From positions 2,847,001 to 2,911,000 of the forward strand of contig CP075895.1 in the NCBI GenBank assembly GCA_018604165.1: a stretch of DNA of 64,000 bases. Reading direction: 5' to 3'. The DNA is from Chitinophagaceae bacterium LGM1. GTDB taxonomy: Bacteria > Bacteroidota > Bacteroidia > Chitinophagales > Chitinophagaceae. Below the pieces are notes generated by a model, which ran no database searches, was not told the DNA's origin, and saw nothing but the letters and a program-made list of their open reading frames with translations. Positions within the stretch are counted from its first letter, which is position 1; every line of letters begins with the position of its first letter. This document shows positions 16,448 to 26,725 of this stretch, piece after piece. A program made the translations under genes and the position numbers.

Positions 16448-19400
16448 TATTCAACAATTTCTGGATCCTGTGTATCAATAGATTCTGTTCTGACATTTGG
16501 ACTTAAATGATACGGTTTCCCTAAGTCAAATACTTTTATTGCTGGCGTAACATTAATTGGAGTTGCCCTACCCACTCTTGGATTATTTAACGGAATAGGA
16601 GGGGTAAACCTAATTGAGCCATCATCTGTTTCTTCAAATGAAAGCACTTGATATAACTGAATTTGCTTTTTATTGGCGTAATTTATTACATCGGGTGCAA
16701 TAAAGGTATTTGCGGTAGTAATAAATGTCATTGTACCTCTGCCAGCTTGCTTTGCACCCATTGATTGACTCACAGCATCTAGCTCTCCTTGTATTTGGTA
16801 TCTGTTATAAGAAAGTCCTATCACTCCATCTACTGCTTTCACCTCAAAGAAAGAACTCTCAGGGTATGTCATAGTAGAAGTGCCATAAGGTATTCCGCAC
16901 CAAGTTTCAATTTTGGTTTCATTAATACCTCTTACTCCATCTGGTATTACTTCACTAGATTTGCCATAGGTTTTTGCTTTCCTTTCTGACGATGTATATC
17001 TTTTTGTATTTTCACTCAGTCCTTGAGATCTCAAACTTACCCCTTCAAACATTTTCCCTGCTTGTCTATTAAAATTAATACCTCCACCAGTTGCTCCTGC
17101 TGCTCTAGCTTTATCTCTTAACAGATGGGTTGTCAATGCTCTTGGCGAATCTAATAAAACATCATTATTCCATATTGGATTGCCTCCAAACATCAAGTAC
17201 GGACTTATCGAAGGATTGGGTTTAGGATCTAAGTTCCACCTAATGGCTAATCTAGGATCTAATTCTCCAAATAATGCAGTATTGTGATTAAACGCGCCTT
17301 TAATATCATCGTCTCTCCTTTGTCCATTGTAAGACATTTTATACACAGTATCCGCCACCTCATTATGCCATTCCTTCATCCGTTGCCCAAAAGGGTAATA
17401 TCCCTGTGCGCTGCTTACATCTGGCAGATAATAGTCGTAGCTCGTAGCACTGCCACCAGGGTTGTGCCCTGTCTTTCTGTCGAGCACCGTAGATAATACA
17501 TTGCCCAAGTGATCTGTCAGTTCATAATGCCTATAGCTCAATAACCTAGATAATGCCAGGTCGCCCGTATAGCTATTACCATAGGGTTCTTTCTGTGTAC
17601 TATCTATCAGGTCATTGTATCGGTTCTCGTACCATACTGCTTTGCGACTCAGCCCTTTCAGCGGTGTGATGGTCGTATTGTTATTATAGGTCTGCCGGTA
17701 TATACTGTCTTTGTAAGTTTGCACACCCAGCCTGCTGCTGCCATATATGTGGTGTTCCGATAAATTCGTAGTATCTACTACCGGGCCGAAGGTATATATA
17801 TTTACTACGTCCATCGGTGGCAACCCTACATCATTCGACCATGAATTTGTCAGCCGTGCGTTGTGATAGTCAAATGCTATCAGGTCTTCTGTGTTTGCCA
17901 GTAGGGTATCCAGCATCAGTACATCCGTTGCATTGGCAATCCAATCGCCCAATACCGCATCCGCATCGGCACGGTACACAACCTGCATCCTATCGCTCAG
18001 GGTTGTATTATTGGTCATCCAAGTGGCAGTAGGTGTCCAGCCATCCAGAAAATCCAACACCTGCGGTTGCGATGCACTGCCATGTACCAGGTTCTGCAAC
18101 TGTACCGTAAAGGTGCTGGCAGCACTGCGCAGATTAGTAGACTCATAGATAACATCATCCTGCATGATGGCATGGTAAAATGCCCTTGTCGGTGCATCAA
18201 ATTCGGGGGCTGTAAGCATCGTTTGCAGCGCACCTAGTACGGCAGACTCCTGGCTGTTCTGTTTCATCCAGTTGTACAGCGTATTGGCATTCTGGCTATG
18301 CACCATCGTGCGTGTAGCATCAACACCCAGGTTCGTCCACATCTGATCCAAATCGGGTGAAGGTATTTCTGCATCAAAATGCTCCAGCAGCTTTTTGCCT
18401 TCAGTAGTTTGTGTAAGCACTTCATCTACTATATTCGCTGCCTCTGTAGGGGCTGCCATCAGTGCATTGGTGTACAACTGTGGCGATGGGGCATTGCCAT
18501 CATATACCTGCAAATCATTCAGATAATCCGCTGCGGTAGTACCCGTTAGTATGTTACTGTATAAGGCAGGGCTGTTGTTGAAATAAAAACTGGCTGGTTT
18601 ATCTGTCTGCACATCTACCCATCCACCCGAAACATCAACAGCCAAATCTGCAAAACCCTTTACATAACTACCTGTAGCTGCTACTGCATTCACAAATTTC
18701 GGGAAGTGGGTGTGGGTATGCACACCCGAGTTTGCCTCAGCTATCAGCGATATTTTTGCAAAGATGGTATTAAACTTATACGTTGCCAGTATATTGCCGC
18801 TTGCATCTCTTACGTAATATTCACCACGATGGTCTTCACTACCACCTGTCAGGCTGGTAACCATAGCTTTTCTTACACGGTTACCCTGCCCGTCATACTC
18901 ATACCATAATTTACGTTTGGGGGTAGAATTTAAAAAATCTACACTGCGCAGCTTACCATACAAATTCCACTCCATCTTCAGGTTCGCTTGGTTATCCTGT
19001 AGCAGATTACCAATAGCATCGTAGCTGTAATTACCAGCTACCTGTCCTTTCTGAAAATCTACACCGCCAGTTACATTATTTACTTTATCATCTGCAAATG
19101 TCAGCCTGTTATTACCGGTTGCATAATTGTATTGTATGCTGTCAATCTTCGCAGGTGCTGTTGCACCGCTGTAGCGAGTAAGCCATTTCAGGTTGCCATC
19201 CATATCGTATTGGTAATGGTTGGCAAATTTTCCTGTTGCGGCCGCTGTCAGGTTCGGTTCGTTGATGCTTTCATAAGCCGTCTTCACCAACCTTTGTGCC
19301 TGATCGTACACATATGATGCACGCATATTGTCATTTGCTCCGCCACTGTTTGACACGCCTCTGATAGCTGTGGTTGTACGTGCTATATTACCGTTGTACA

Positions 19401-22400
19401 TCCCCCTGTCTGGGCTGGTAAGATTCAATCCTTTTGCTGTATTATCAATAGACCTGTAATCATCTTTAAAGTAATCTATCGTATGTGCTACCGCATCCCT
19501 GGCATAGGTTAAGTCGCCGACTGCTCCATCCGGCATCATTTGCTTATCAGTACGCAACACATCTCCGTTCATTTCCTTTAGCCAACCCTGTATAGTGTAT
19601 GCGTAATCCAGACTTTGTATTTGATTATTACCAACTTTCACATTTGCCAACGGGCCATGTTTATAATACACATAGCTTGCATCCCTGTTCCATATCAAAC
19701 CATCATTGCTAGTCTCTGCCAGTGTGATGCGATTATCAGCATCATAATCATAACGTTGGTAGAACTGGTCAGGCCGCCCCCTATTGTAGCTTATCATGTT
19801 GACCTTACCACTTATCTGGTCATAATCATAATCTACCCTTTTGTATTGCTGTTTAGCCTGCTGCATAGCAGGGGAGTTATAAGACACGGTTTTTACATTA
19901 CCGACAGCATCATAGCTGTAATAAGTAACGAAGTGCGGCGTTGGGTCAGATGTATTGTTGTAATCAGCAGCTTTTGATAAATAATACGTTACCGTACTCA
20001 CCCTGCTGTATAGGTTTTCCTGTGTACTAAGATGTTCGCCTGAAATATTACCAAGATTGGTTTTCATCGTATCGTACGTTGTGACAACAACATCATATCT
20101 CGTCCTGGTCTTTATGTACTTGGTAAGTGTATCAGAGGGATAGTTTTCATCATTATAAGAATACGTGACATAGGCAGGCGGTGCGGCATTCGGGTCTGTC
20201 AACACTACTTCCCCTGTTTCTCTAGGTCTGCTCAATTCATCATACAATGTATAGCTGAACTTACCCTGCGGCTTTTGCTTGTCATTCTGCGAAAATGCCA
20301 TTCTACCCGCAGCATCATAGAAGAAATTAGTAATGCCTGCATCGGGGGTCTGCTGTTTACGCAACAGGTTACGGGAGTCATAGTTGTAATAGGTTACTTT
20401 TGTATGCGCTGCATTACCCGAGCCGTCCACTCCCTGCGGCGGTACTGTACGTTGCAGGTTACCGTTCAAATCATAGTAATACAACGTTATCATATTCTTC
20501 GAGTTCTTCGCGCATAGTATCAATGTATCTTTTGTATTATCCAGAATATGCCTGTACATTTTATTGCTGTGGCTGACAACCGAAGAGTCAAAATAGAACG
20601 CATATCTGGCTTTACCAGCCCATATAGCTTCCTGTAAAATGTTGTATTCACAGTCTACGCTGTCCAGGCAGTTTTGGGAACCTGGTTTATTGTATAATAC
20701 TACATCCTGTATGCGCTGCCCGTAGCCTAGTGGGAAGTTGGCATAACCACGGCAGGCTATCACTTCTGACATGCTACCATACCGCATATAAGCAGTAAAA
20801 CGATACAGGCTGTCTGTACCCGGCCCTATCCTAACAGAGTCCAGAACTAATGTATTAATATCGAATGGTGCATTAGCAGGCGGTTCTAAGTAGAGGTTGT
20901 ATAAATTATTACTTCCGTCAAAATACCTGTACCAGTGTACATTATTTGCTTTCCTGTATATTTTCAGATTAGCACCATACGCCTGTGTATTGCTATTAGC
21001 TGTTAAAAACAATTTACTGCTACCCAACGCACTATTCACCTGTCCTAATATCAGGTTCATCCTTACCGTACCGGGATGTGTGCTTTGCGTAGAAGTACAT
21101 ACATACAAATCGCGCATATTATCGCCACAAGAAGGGTCATCATAGCGAAGTGCTTTTGATGAAAAACCTGACAGCCTGCTCTTCAGGTTATAGGTTTCAA
21201 GTGAATCACGAATATCTATTCTGGACTTACCCTCTAAACCATATACATAAGACAAATAGTTTTGCTTTCCTGTCGTAATGTAATCAGCAGTCCTGAACAA
21301 TGCAGCATCCTGCCATACAGATGAATTAGAGCAGGTTCCGATGTAGTTATTTGATGCGGCAATCATGTCAGCATGTGCCAGTGGGCTTGCATAGGTTCCG
21401 GTATATGTAAAAATACTGTCAGTAGAATGTACTGCTTTCCCGTTATATACGACTGCAAGGTCTTTACTAAAACTACCATATGTAGTAATGTGAGGTGAAG
21501 GTGAGCAAGCCGTGTTTCTAAACACCCGCATGGCATCTGTCGGCAAATAATGTACCGAAGCACCTGCATATATACCCATTGTAATCAGGTCATTACGATA
21601 ACGAAGTACCGAATCAAAGGGAACCACACTAAAGTCAAGGGCAATATGTGTAACCGCTGTCGCAGCATATTTAAAACGTAAATCAATCAAACTCCTGGTA
21701 GTGTATCGTCCTACCCTGTCAACCAGGGTATCTGCCAATACATCGTTGTTGGTCATCTGATACCTGATAAAACCAAGATGATGCGGAATTTCTACTGAGT
21801 CACTTACTGCACATCCGCGCATCAGGTTGATGTACTCATCATAAGTATAGTTTTTCTTCAGATGGTAGTTCAGGTAGTTAGTAAGTGTAATATCGAAAAA
21901 AGGATGGTTATCTGCATCATCATAATTATAAACTCCCTTATCCGCTTTATACGACTTGACCGCGTTTTTGATGTCTATACAATGCAGACAAGCCAATGGC
22001 ATCTTGCCTGGTGAAGGTACCATTACCGGGATGTCTTTAGACCATACATAATAACGTCTTGCTACGGTCGTATTACCATTCATATAATAATCTGCAACAG
22101 CCGTGTACTTTGCTGCATAGCCGTTATGCATACCATCGTCATCGTTGAGGCAGGTTACAGCATTTACAGTTAAACTGGTTGCACCATCCATATAAGGTGC
22201 ATTGGTTGATTTACGTTTGAAGTACAGGTATATACTGTTGGTAGTATTAGGTTTGGTTATTTTCAGCTTTACATACTTCAGGAAGAATGTACTTGAGTAT
22301 TGAATTGTATCAAGATAACCTTCTACCCATACAGGGTCATTAAGGTTGGTTAAAGATAATTTGGCAGCAATTTCATTTTCATATTTATTGGTTGCACTCA

Positions 22401-25400
22401 GATATACCGTCTGAACGCCGCCACCTGCATAAGCCGCAGATGTAGCGGCTGTTATTACACCACTACGTGACAGAAAATCCTTTAAACCTGTATACAATTC
22501 CGGACGACCGCAATCATAGGGAAGTTCTTCCTCTCCTTTATCGGTATTATATGCAGCCAGAAAACTATTACACAAATCTCCAACTGACACATTTACATCT
22601 GTGATGGCTGTCTTCACAACCAATGGCGTCAATTCACTGCCCTGACCAATATAATATAATAACCTGTTGCGGATCATAGTTAATGTATCCTGGCTCAGGG
22701 TGCAATTAATGAGTTTACGCATAATGGCATCTACATTACCTTGTGCCAGCGAGTCATTCACTTTATTAATCAGGGAGTCGGTAATATTGGTTGGCGGTGG
22801 GTTAAAACCAGATGAGTTATAATTGGGATCCATCGCATTATTAAAGATTGTCTTCAACCACGACGGCATCTCTATATTGCTGGCTATATCACTGCTGTTA
22901 TTACTGAATAAACGGGGGAATATTGCCGGCTCAATTAATGTCATCCTTGCCGTCGTGCAGGGGCTGCACGTAGCCGCAGTACTATCTAATGCTTTTTGTA
23001 ATATATAGGAACGGTTACCTAAGTACAGGCTTTTCAGAGCGTCAAAATATTGTTGTTTTACTGTCGAGTCAACAAATGTATTATTGGCAATTTCATTGAA
23101 ATATAGGAACTTGGCATTGTGCTGTACTTCCTGCCCGTTTCCCGCTGCGCAATAAGCCTGTTCTAATGCTATACGATCAATTCGTTTCTCAGTCGCATTT
23201 TTCATATGTGCCAGTTTATCCTTGATCTGGGGCTTATTAGAAGAGCTTGCTTTGTAGTATAGCGGGTCATTGGCTATAATTGAATCCAATAGGAAACGGT
23301 TACCCTGAACTGCCTGCTTTTGTGTCTGAAAGCTATTCAGTTCTTCAATATAACGACCATCATCGCAGAATGCCAGTTTGCAATATTCAGGGTGTAATGG
23401 CAATAAAGCCATGGCAATCTCATCATTGAATACATAAATGAATGTGTCTACAGGCAGGCTTTTAATATTGGTGTATGTCCTGCCGTCTTTGACTACGCTT
23501 GTTGGCATCGTAATACAATCATCCTGATACCGGAACCTCAAACAGGACGGCAATAACACGTTGTTGGATAAAAACGAACTCACACATGGCGGATTTGTTG
23601 TATTACATATCTGTTGCGATGTAAAAATAGAGTTTTGATTGATTGCCATAGGAATACGTGGCCTTGTCAGCCAAACTCCTGAAGAATCGTAACACACGGT
23701 ATCCATAAAAAAACTGCCATTAGCCGTTTTTGCATACATACCGTATTTCGCATCCGGGTAGAGTTCCTGCATCATCTTGTATTTCTTACCGGCACAGGAG
23801 TCTTGCACCACACTATTTCCACACGGCAGGCTGGCATTTTCAACACTGGAACGGATAAAAGAATTTTCATTGGGTGAACAATTAGCCTGCTCCAATGCAA
23901 GTACACCCTGCCGTACACGGCTATTAACTTCGTTCCTGTTAAACAGCAGGCGCTTATCTACTGAATGATTCCCTTTTATCAAAGATGCAGATGTGACAGG
24001 CGAACTGTAATAGTCAAATCCAGCGGGTAGGGTGGTAACCACCGAGTCATATCCTAATATACCCGTCGTTTTGGATATACGTGCTATACCGCACTCATCC
24101 GTTGCACTGAAATCATATGCTGCCCTTGCCAGTACATGGATGTTGCATCCAAGATTATAAGCCGGTATTTTAGCTTTGTATTGAATACTATGCGGGCCGT
24201 TCAATTCAACATAAAATTTCTTATTGATGGAAATTTCGTCTGCTGTTATTTTTTGCTGCACACCATGTAATATGTCAAAACAATAATCATTGTTGTTGGT
24301 GCCGTTAATCATCTCAATGGGTGAATTAAGCGTATCAGGATAACCAATCAAACCAGTAATTACAGGCTTACCTGCCGGATTGTGAATGGCAAAACTGCTT
24401 TGCAGATTGGGGTCTGTCGTTACTTTCTTTGGAAAATAGGATGCGACACCTGCTTCATTCTTGAAATAAAAATCCAGTTCCCCTTCTGTAGCTTGGGTAT
24501 ACTCATAACGTGTGCCATGTTTCGTCCATAACTGGTGGTCATAACCTGCACCACCCTGCCATATCAGTTTATTGTCAGGTGAGTGTATAGATTGTATAAT
24601 AGGGTAGCCTTTTGCATCAGGTACGAATTTCTGTGCACCGGCCATGTCCGTATTGGCAGAAGAATAGTATTTACCAGCTAATGAACTGTTGAGTAGTGGT
24701 GGTATCGAATCAGGCAAGTTACAGCCTATCTGGTCGTAGTCAGACTGCAAATATGGTCTTGAACTACCAACCCGGACAATATCATCCCTGTAGCCCAGGT
24801 AAGCCTGTTGAAATGGGCTTGGTAAGGTCTGAATAGACGGCCTGCCTTCATAATCATACGCTTTGTCTACACCAATAACATAGGCGCTGTCCGTATTGAT
24901 TTTTGTCTGTGTCTGCCTGCCACGTAAAGAACCGTCAAAATAGTTAATGACATGCTTATACTTACCTTCTTCCGCAAAACTAATAGTGTATTGCCAATTG
25001 AGCTTATCACCCATATGCGGTGCAGGTATCAGGTAGGCATGTCCTACATCATTAGATGCGAATGTACCAGCGTCAGGTGCTGACCATGCACCGTATATTG
25101 CATCCTTATAGGTTTTTCCGTAATCGGGACGTACCGTTCTGATACGAAATACGACAGCACCGCCTTCATAGACCAATGGTATATAATATTCATTCTTCTT
25201 TAACCGTATGCGTGTACTGTTTTTTCTGAAATCATAAGGTATATTACCATTAAATGAACCGGACTGAAAATAGTGTGAACCGCTATGTGTAGAGATGTCA
25301 TACCTGTAATCATCCACATACGCCCATTCCAATTCATACTCCATAGGTTGAATGACATTCGTAAGAGTCATGCTCGTACCCCATTTCAAATACAGGCTGT

Positions 25401-26001
25401 TATTGTTATTGGTCAGGTAGGAAACTGCATACACAGGTATGCTGCCAGGGTTATCGTACCTGTCCATAGATATACCGGCTTCTACATAAAAATTACGGGG
25501 CAGGTTATTGCGTGGTACACTAACAGGTGTGGTGCCGCTGATGTCTTCTACATTTGTCACAGAAGCTACAACAGAATGATAACCAGAGAATTTATGTACG
25601 TATCTATCTGTATATGGCTTTAACGAGTCAGGGTCATAGCTGAACTCCAGCACTACAGACTTACTTGTTGTTGTACCACCAGGATACACTTTACAGCTCA
25701 AACTCAGGCTAACCCTGTATTTATACGCTGTTGTGATGACAGCTGTATCATTGCGAACACCTACTGCCACGTAATCCGACGTGCTTTTAAAATAACCGTT
25801 AGAAGGGGTAGGCCCAGTTAGCGAACTATATAATATGTCCTCAACAGCAGGCATCGCATACGGATAGGTAGTGCCGCTTGATGCAATGACAGAGCTATTC
25901 ACACGCTGTAATTTCAGATTCGGGTCAAGGCTGAAATGTTGCGCTACTGCCATCCGGCATGTTGCTATCGTTAAGAGTGATAATAATAGTTTCCTGTACA
26001 T
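16447..26001 (-). CDS. Giant secreted RHS/YD-repeat protein with PD-ExK nuclease-like C-terminal tip
   Basis: This 3184-residue protein has a signal peptide (MYRKLLLSLLTIATCRMAVA). Residues ~20-1830 form a large cysteine-containing N-terminal region unlike classical Rhs N-termini. YD repeats run from about 1835 (YYYDLNGNLQRT, FFYDAAGRMAFSQ). Between SGNILATYKF (~2400) and HHIYGSSRLG (~2750) a ~335-residue mainly helical block interrupts the repeats. The RHS core follows (LTDHLGNVLSTV, ~2830; YLMFGGNPIWNNDV, ~2935). The variable ~240-residue C-terminus contains IPDG (~3020) and FFEVKAVDG (~3050), a PD...ExK arrangement typical of REase-fold toxins. RHS shells encapsulate and auto-cleave such tips in known systems. 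It is the seventh gene of an eight-gene export operon. Confidence 0.85.
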   Translation of the reverse strand: MYRKLLLSLLTIATCRMAVAQHFSLDPNLKLQRVNSSVIASSGTTYPYAMPAVEDILYSSLTGPTPSNGYFKSTSDYVAVGVRNDTAVITTAYKYRVSLSLSCKVYPGGTTTSKSVVLEFSYDPDSLKPYTDRYVHKFSGYHSVVASVTNVEDISGTTPVSVPRNNLPRNFYVEAGISMDRYDNPGSIPVYAVSYLTNNNNSLYLKWGTSMTLTNVIQPMEYELEWAYVDDYRYDISTHSGSHYFQSGSFNGNIPYDFRKNSTRIRLKKNEYYIPLVYEGGAVVFRIRTVRPDYGKTYKDAIYGAWSAPDAGTFASNDVGHAYLIPAPHMGDKLNWQYTISFAEEGKYKHVINYFDGSLRGRQTQTKINTDSAYVIGVDKAYDYEGRPSIQTLPSPFQQAYLGYRDDIVRVGSSRPYLQSDYDQIGCNLPDSIPPLLNSSLAGKYYSSANTDMAGAQKFVPDAKGYPIIQSIHSPDNKLIWQGGAGYDHQLWTKHGTRYEYTQATEGELDFYFKNEAGVASYFPKKVTTDPNLQSSFAIHNPAGKPVITGLIGYPDTLNSPIEMINGTNNNDYCFDILHGVQQKITADEISINKKFYVELNGPHSIQYKAKIPAYNLGCNIHVLARAAYDFSATDECGIARISKTTGILGYDSVVTTLPAGFDYYSSPVTSASLIKGNHSVDKRLLFNRNEVNSRVRQGVLALEQANCSPNENSFIRSSVENASLPCGNSVVQDSCAGKKYKMMQELYPDAKYGMYAKTANGSFFMDTVCYDSSGVWLTRPRIPMAINQNSIFTSQQICNTTNPPCVSSFLSNNVLLPSCLRFRYQDDCITMPTSVVKDGRTYTNIKSLPVDTFIYVFNDEIAMALLPLHPEYCKLAFCDDGRYIEELNSFQTQKQAVQGNRFLLDSIIANDPLYYKASSSNKPQIKDKLAHMKNATEKRIDRIALEQAYCAAGNGQEVQHNAKFLYFNEIANNTFVDSTVKQQYFDALKSLYLGNRSYILQKALDSTAATCSPCTTARMTLIEPAIFPRLFSNNSSDIASNIEMPSWLKTIFNNAMDPNYNSSGFNPPPTNITDSLINKVNDSLAQGNVDAIMRKLINCTLSQDTLTMIRNRLLYYIGQGSELTPLVVKTAITDVNVSVGDLCNSFLAAYNTDKGEEELPYDCGRPELYTGLKDFLSRSGVITAATSAAYAGGGVQTVYLSATNKYENEIAAKLSLTNLNDPVWVEGYLDTIQYSSTFFLKYVKLKITKPNTTNSIYLYFKRKSTNAPYMDGATSLTVNAVTCLNDDDGMHNGYAAKYTAVADYYMNGNTTVARRYYVWSKDIPVMVPSPGKMPLACLHCIDIKNAVKSYKADKGVYNYDDADNHPFFDITLTNYLNYHLKKNYTYDEYINLMRGCAVSDSVEIPHHLGFIRYQMTNNDVLADTLVDRVGRYTTRSLIDLRFKYAATAVTHIALDFSVVPFDSVLRYRNDLITMGIYAGASVHYLPTDAMRVFRNTACSPSPHITTYGSFSKDLAVVYNGKAVHSTDSIFTYTGTYASPLAHADMIAASNNYIGTCSNSSVWQDAALFRTADYITTGKQNYLSYVYGLEGKSRIDIRDSLETYNLKSRLSGFSSKALRYDDPSCGDNMRDLYVCTSTQSTHPGTVRMNLILGQVNSALGSSKLFLTANSNTQAYGANLKIYRKANNVHWYRYFDGSNNLYNLYLEPPANAPFDINTLVLDSVRIGPGTDSLYRFTAYMRYGSMSEVIACRGYANFPLGYGQRIQDVVLYNKPGSQNCLDSVDCEYNILQEAIWAGKARYAFYFDSSVVSHSNKMYRHILDNTKDTLILCAKNSKNMITLYYYDLNGNLQRTVPPQGVDGSGNAAHTKVTYYNYDSRNLLRKQQTPDAGITNFFYDAAGRMAFSQNDKQKPQGKFSYTLYDELSRPRETGEVVLTDPNAAPPAYVTYSYNDENYPSDTLTKYIKTRTRYDVVVTTYDTMKTNLGNISGEHLSTQENLYSRVSTVTYYLSKAADYNNTSDPTPHFVTYYSYDAVGNVKTVSYNSPAMQQAKQQYKRVDYDYDQISGKVNMISYNRGRPDQFYQRYDYDADNRITLAETSNDGLIWNRDASYVYYKHGPLANVKVGNNQIQSLDYAYTIQGWLKEMNGDVLRTDKQMMPDGAVGDLTYARDAVAHTIDYFKDDYRSIDNTAKGLNLTSPDRGMYNGNIARTTTAIRGVSNSGGANDNMRASYVYDQAQRLVKTAYESINEPNLTAAATGKFANHYQYDMDGNLKWLTRYSGATAPAKIDSIQYNYATGNNRLTFADDKVNNVTGGVDFQKGQVAGNYSYDAIGNLLQDNQANLKMEWNLYGKLRSVDFLNSTPKRKLWYEYDGQGNRVRKAMVTSLTGGSEDHRGEYYVRDASGNILATYKFNTIFAKISLIAEANSGVHTHTHFPKFVNAVAATGSYVKGFADLAVDVSGGWVDVQTDKPASFYFNNSPALYSNILTGTTAADYLNDLQVYDGNAPSPQLYTNALMAAPTEAANIVDEVLTQTTEGKKLLEHFDAEIPSPDLDQMWTNLGVDATRTMVHSQNANTLYNWMKQNSQESAVLGALQTMLTAPEFDAPTRAFYHAIMQDDVIYESTNLRSAASTFTVQLQNLVHGSASQPQVLDFLDGWTPTATWMTNNTTLSDRMQVVYRADADAVLGDWIANATDVLMLDTLLANTEDLIAFDYHNARLTNSWSNDVGLPPMDVVNIYTFGPVVDTTNLSEHHIYGSSRLGVQTYKDSIYRQTYNNNTTITPLKGLSRKAVWYENRYNDLIDSTQKEPYGNSYTGDLALSRLLSYRHYELTDHLGNVLSTVLDRKTGHNPGGSATSYDYYLPDVSSAQGYYPFGQRMKEWHNEVADTVYKMSYNGQRRDDDIKGAFNHNTALFGELDPRLAIRWNLDPKPNPSISPYLMFGGNPIWNNDVLLDSPRALTTHLLRDKARAAGATGGGINFNRQAGKMFEGVSLRSQGLSENTKRYTSSERKAKTYGKSSEVIPDGVRGINETKIETWCGIPYGTSTMTYPESSFFEVKAVDGVIGLSYNRYQIQGELDAVSQSMGAKQAGRGTMTFITTANTFIAPDVINYANKKQIQLYQVLSFEETDDGSIRFTPPIPLNNPRVGRATPINVTPAIKVFDLGKPYHLSPNVRTESIDTQDPEIVE

Positions 26002-26013
26002 GGTACGTACATT

Positions 26014-26724
26014 TTATTTGGTTAATGTATTAAGTTTAAATCCGGCAAAACGGCCTGTCAGTACAATAGTTTTATCAGCCTGTACTTTATAAAACCGTTG
26101 ATGGTCCATCGCACGATTGTCAAAAACATAGTTAAACTGCATCATCTCATACACCTGTTCTGTTTGTTGATTATCTGTACCATTCATTTTACTGATGATC
26201 TTAACAGCGCGCACCAGTAAACTAGCTTTATCTACATCCAATACTGACGTCATATCATATGGTGCACCTAATGTCAGTTCTATTTTATAATTACCCTGTC
26301 CTGTCTTTGATAACTTAATCTGTCCGTACTTCTTTATGATGGAATCAGGAAATGCAATGACACCTGAAGTACCATTAGTTTCGATGCCCATTTGCTTTCT
26401 GAATTCGTCCGCATCGAATATGATAGCACTGCGTTCTTTAAAATCGAGTTTACAATAATACCCTTTGCGAACTGAGGAGATATAATAATTATTACTATCC
26501 AGATAGTCACTGCCTTGCTGGTATAATCTGCCGTTGATGCAATCAAGAATTTTGCCTGTCGGTACATATCGCTTACAAACCTTATACTCATAGCTAATGG
26601 GTTTATTTGCATTGGCATCGCGTACTTTTTTTAGTAACGCATAGGCATCGCCTTGCGCCTGAACGCTTGCTACCTGCATAGCCATAGCAGTGAATAGCAA
26701 CATCCTTTTATTACTTATATTCAT
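26014..26724 (-). CDS. Periplasmic LolA-like protein between the two RHS genes
   Basis: This 236-residue protein has a signal peptide (MNISNKRMLLFTAMAMQVAS, then VQA). The mature part begins with DAYALLKKVRDANA and continues as a predicted antiparallel beta sheet with long strands (ISYEYKVCKRYV, KIELTLGAPYDM, VRAVKIISKMNG). This pattern resembles the LolA/LppX/outer-membrane-carrier fold, which handles lipidated or hydrophobic cargo. The gene is tightly packed between the 3184-aa and 2080-aa RHS genes (12 bp and 1 bp apart), so it probably helps export or surface attachment of one of them. The fold assignment is tentative. Confidence 0.55.
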   Translation of the reverse strand: MNISNKRMLLFTAMAMQVASVQAQGDAYALLKKVRDANANKPISYEYKVCKRYVPTGKILDCINGRLYQQGSDYLDSNNYYISSVRKGYYCKLDFKERSAIIFDADEFRKQMGIETNGTSGVIAFPDSIIKKYGQIKLSKTGQGNYKIELTLGAPYDMTSVLDVDKASLLVRAVKIISKMNGTDNQQTEQVYEMMQFNYVFDNRAMDHQRFYKVQADKTIVLTGRFAGFKLNTLTK

Positions 26725-26725
26725 C

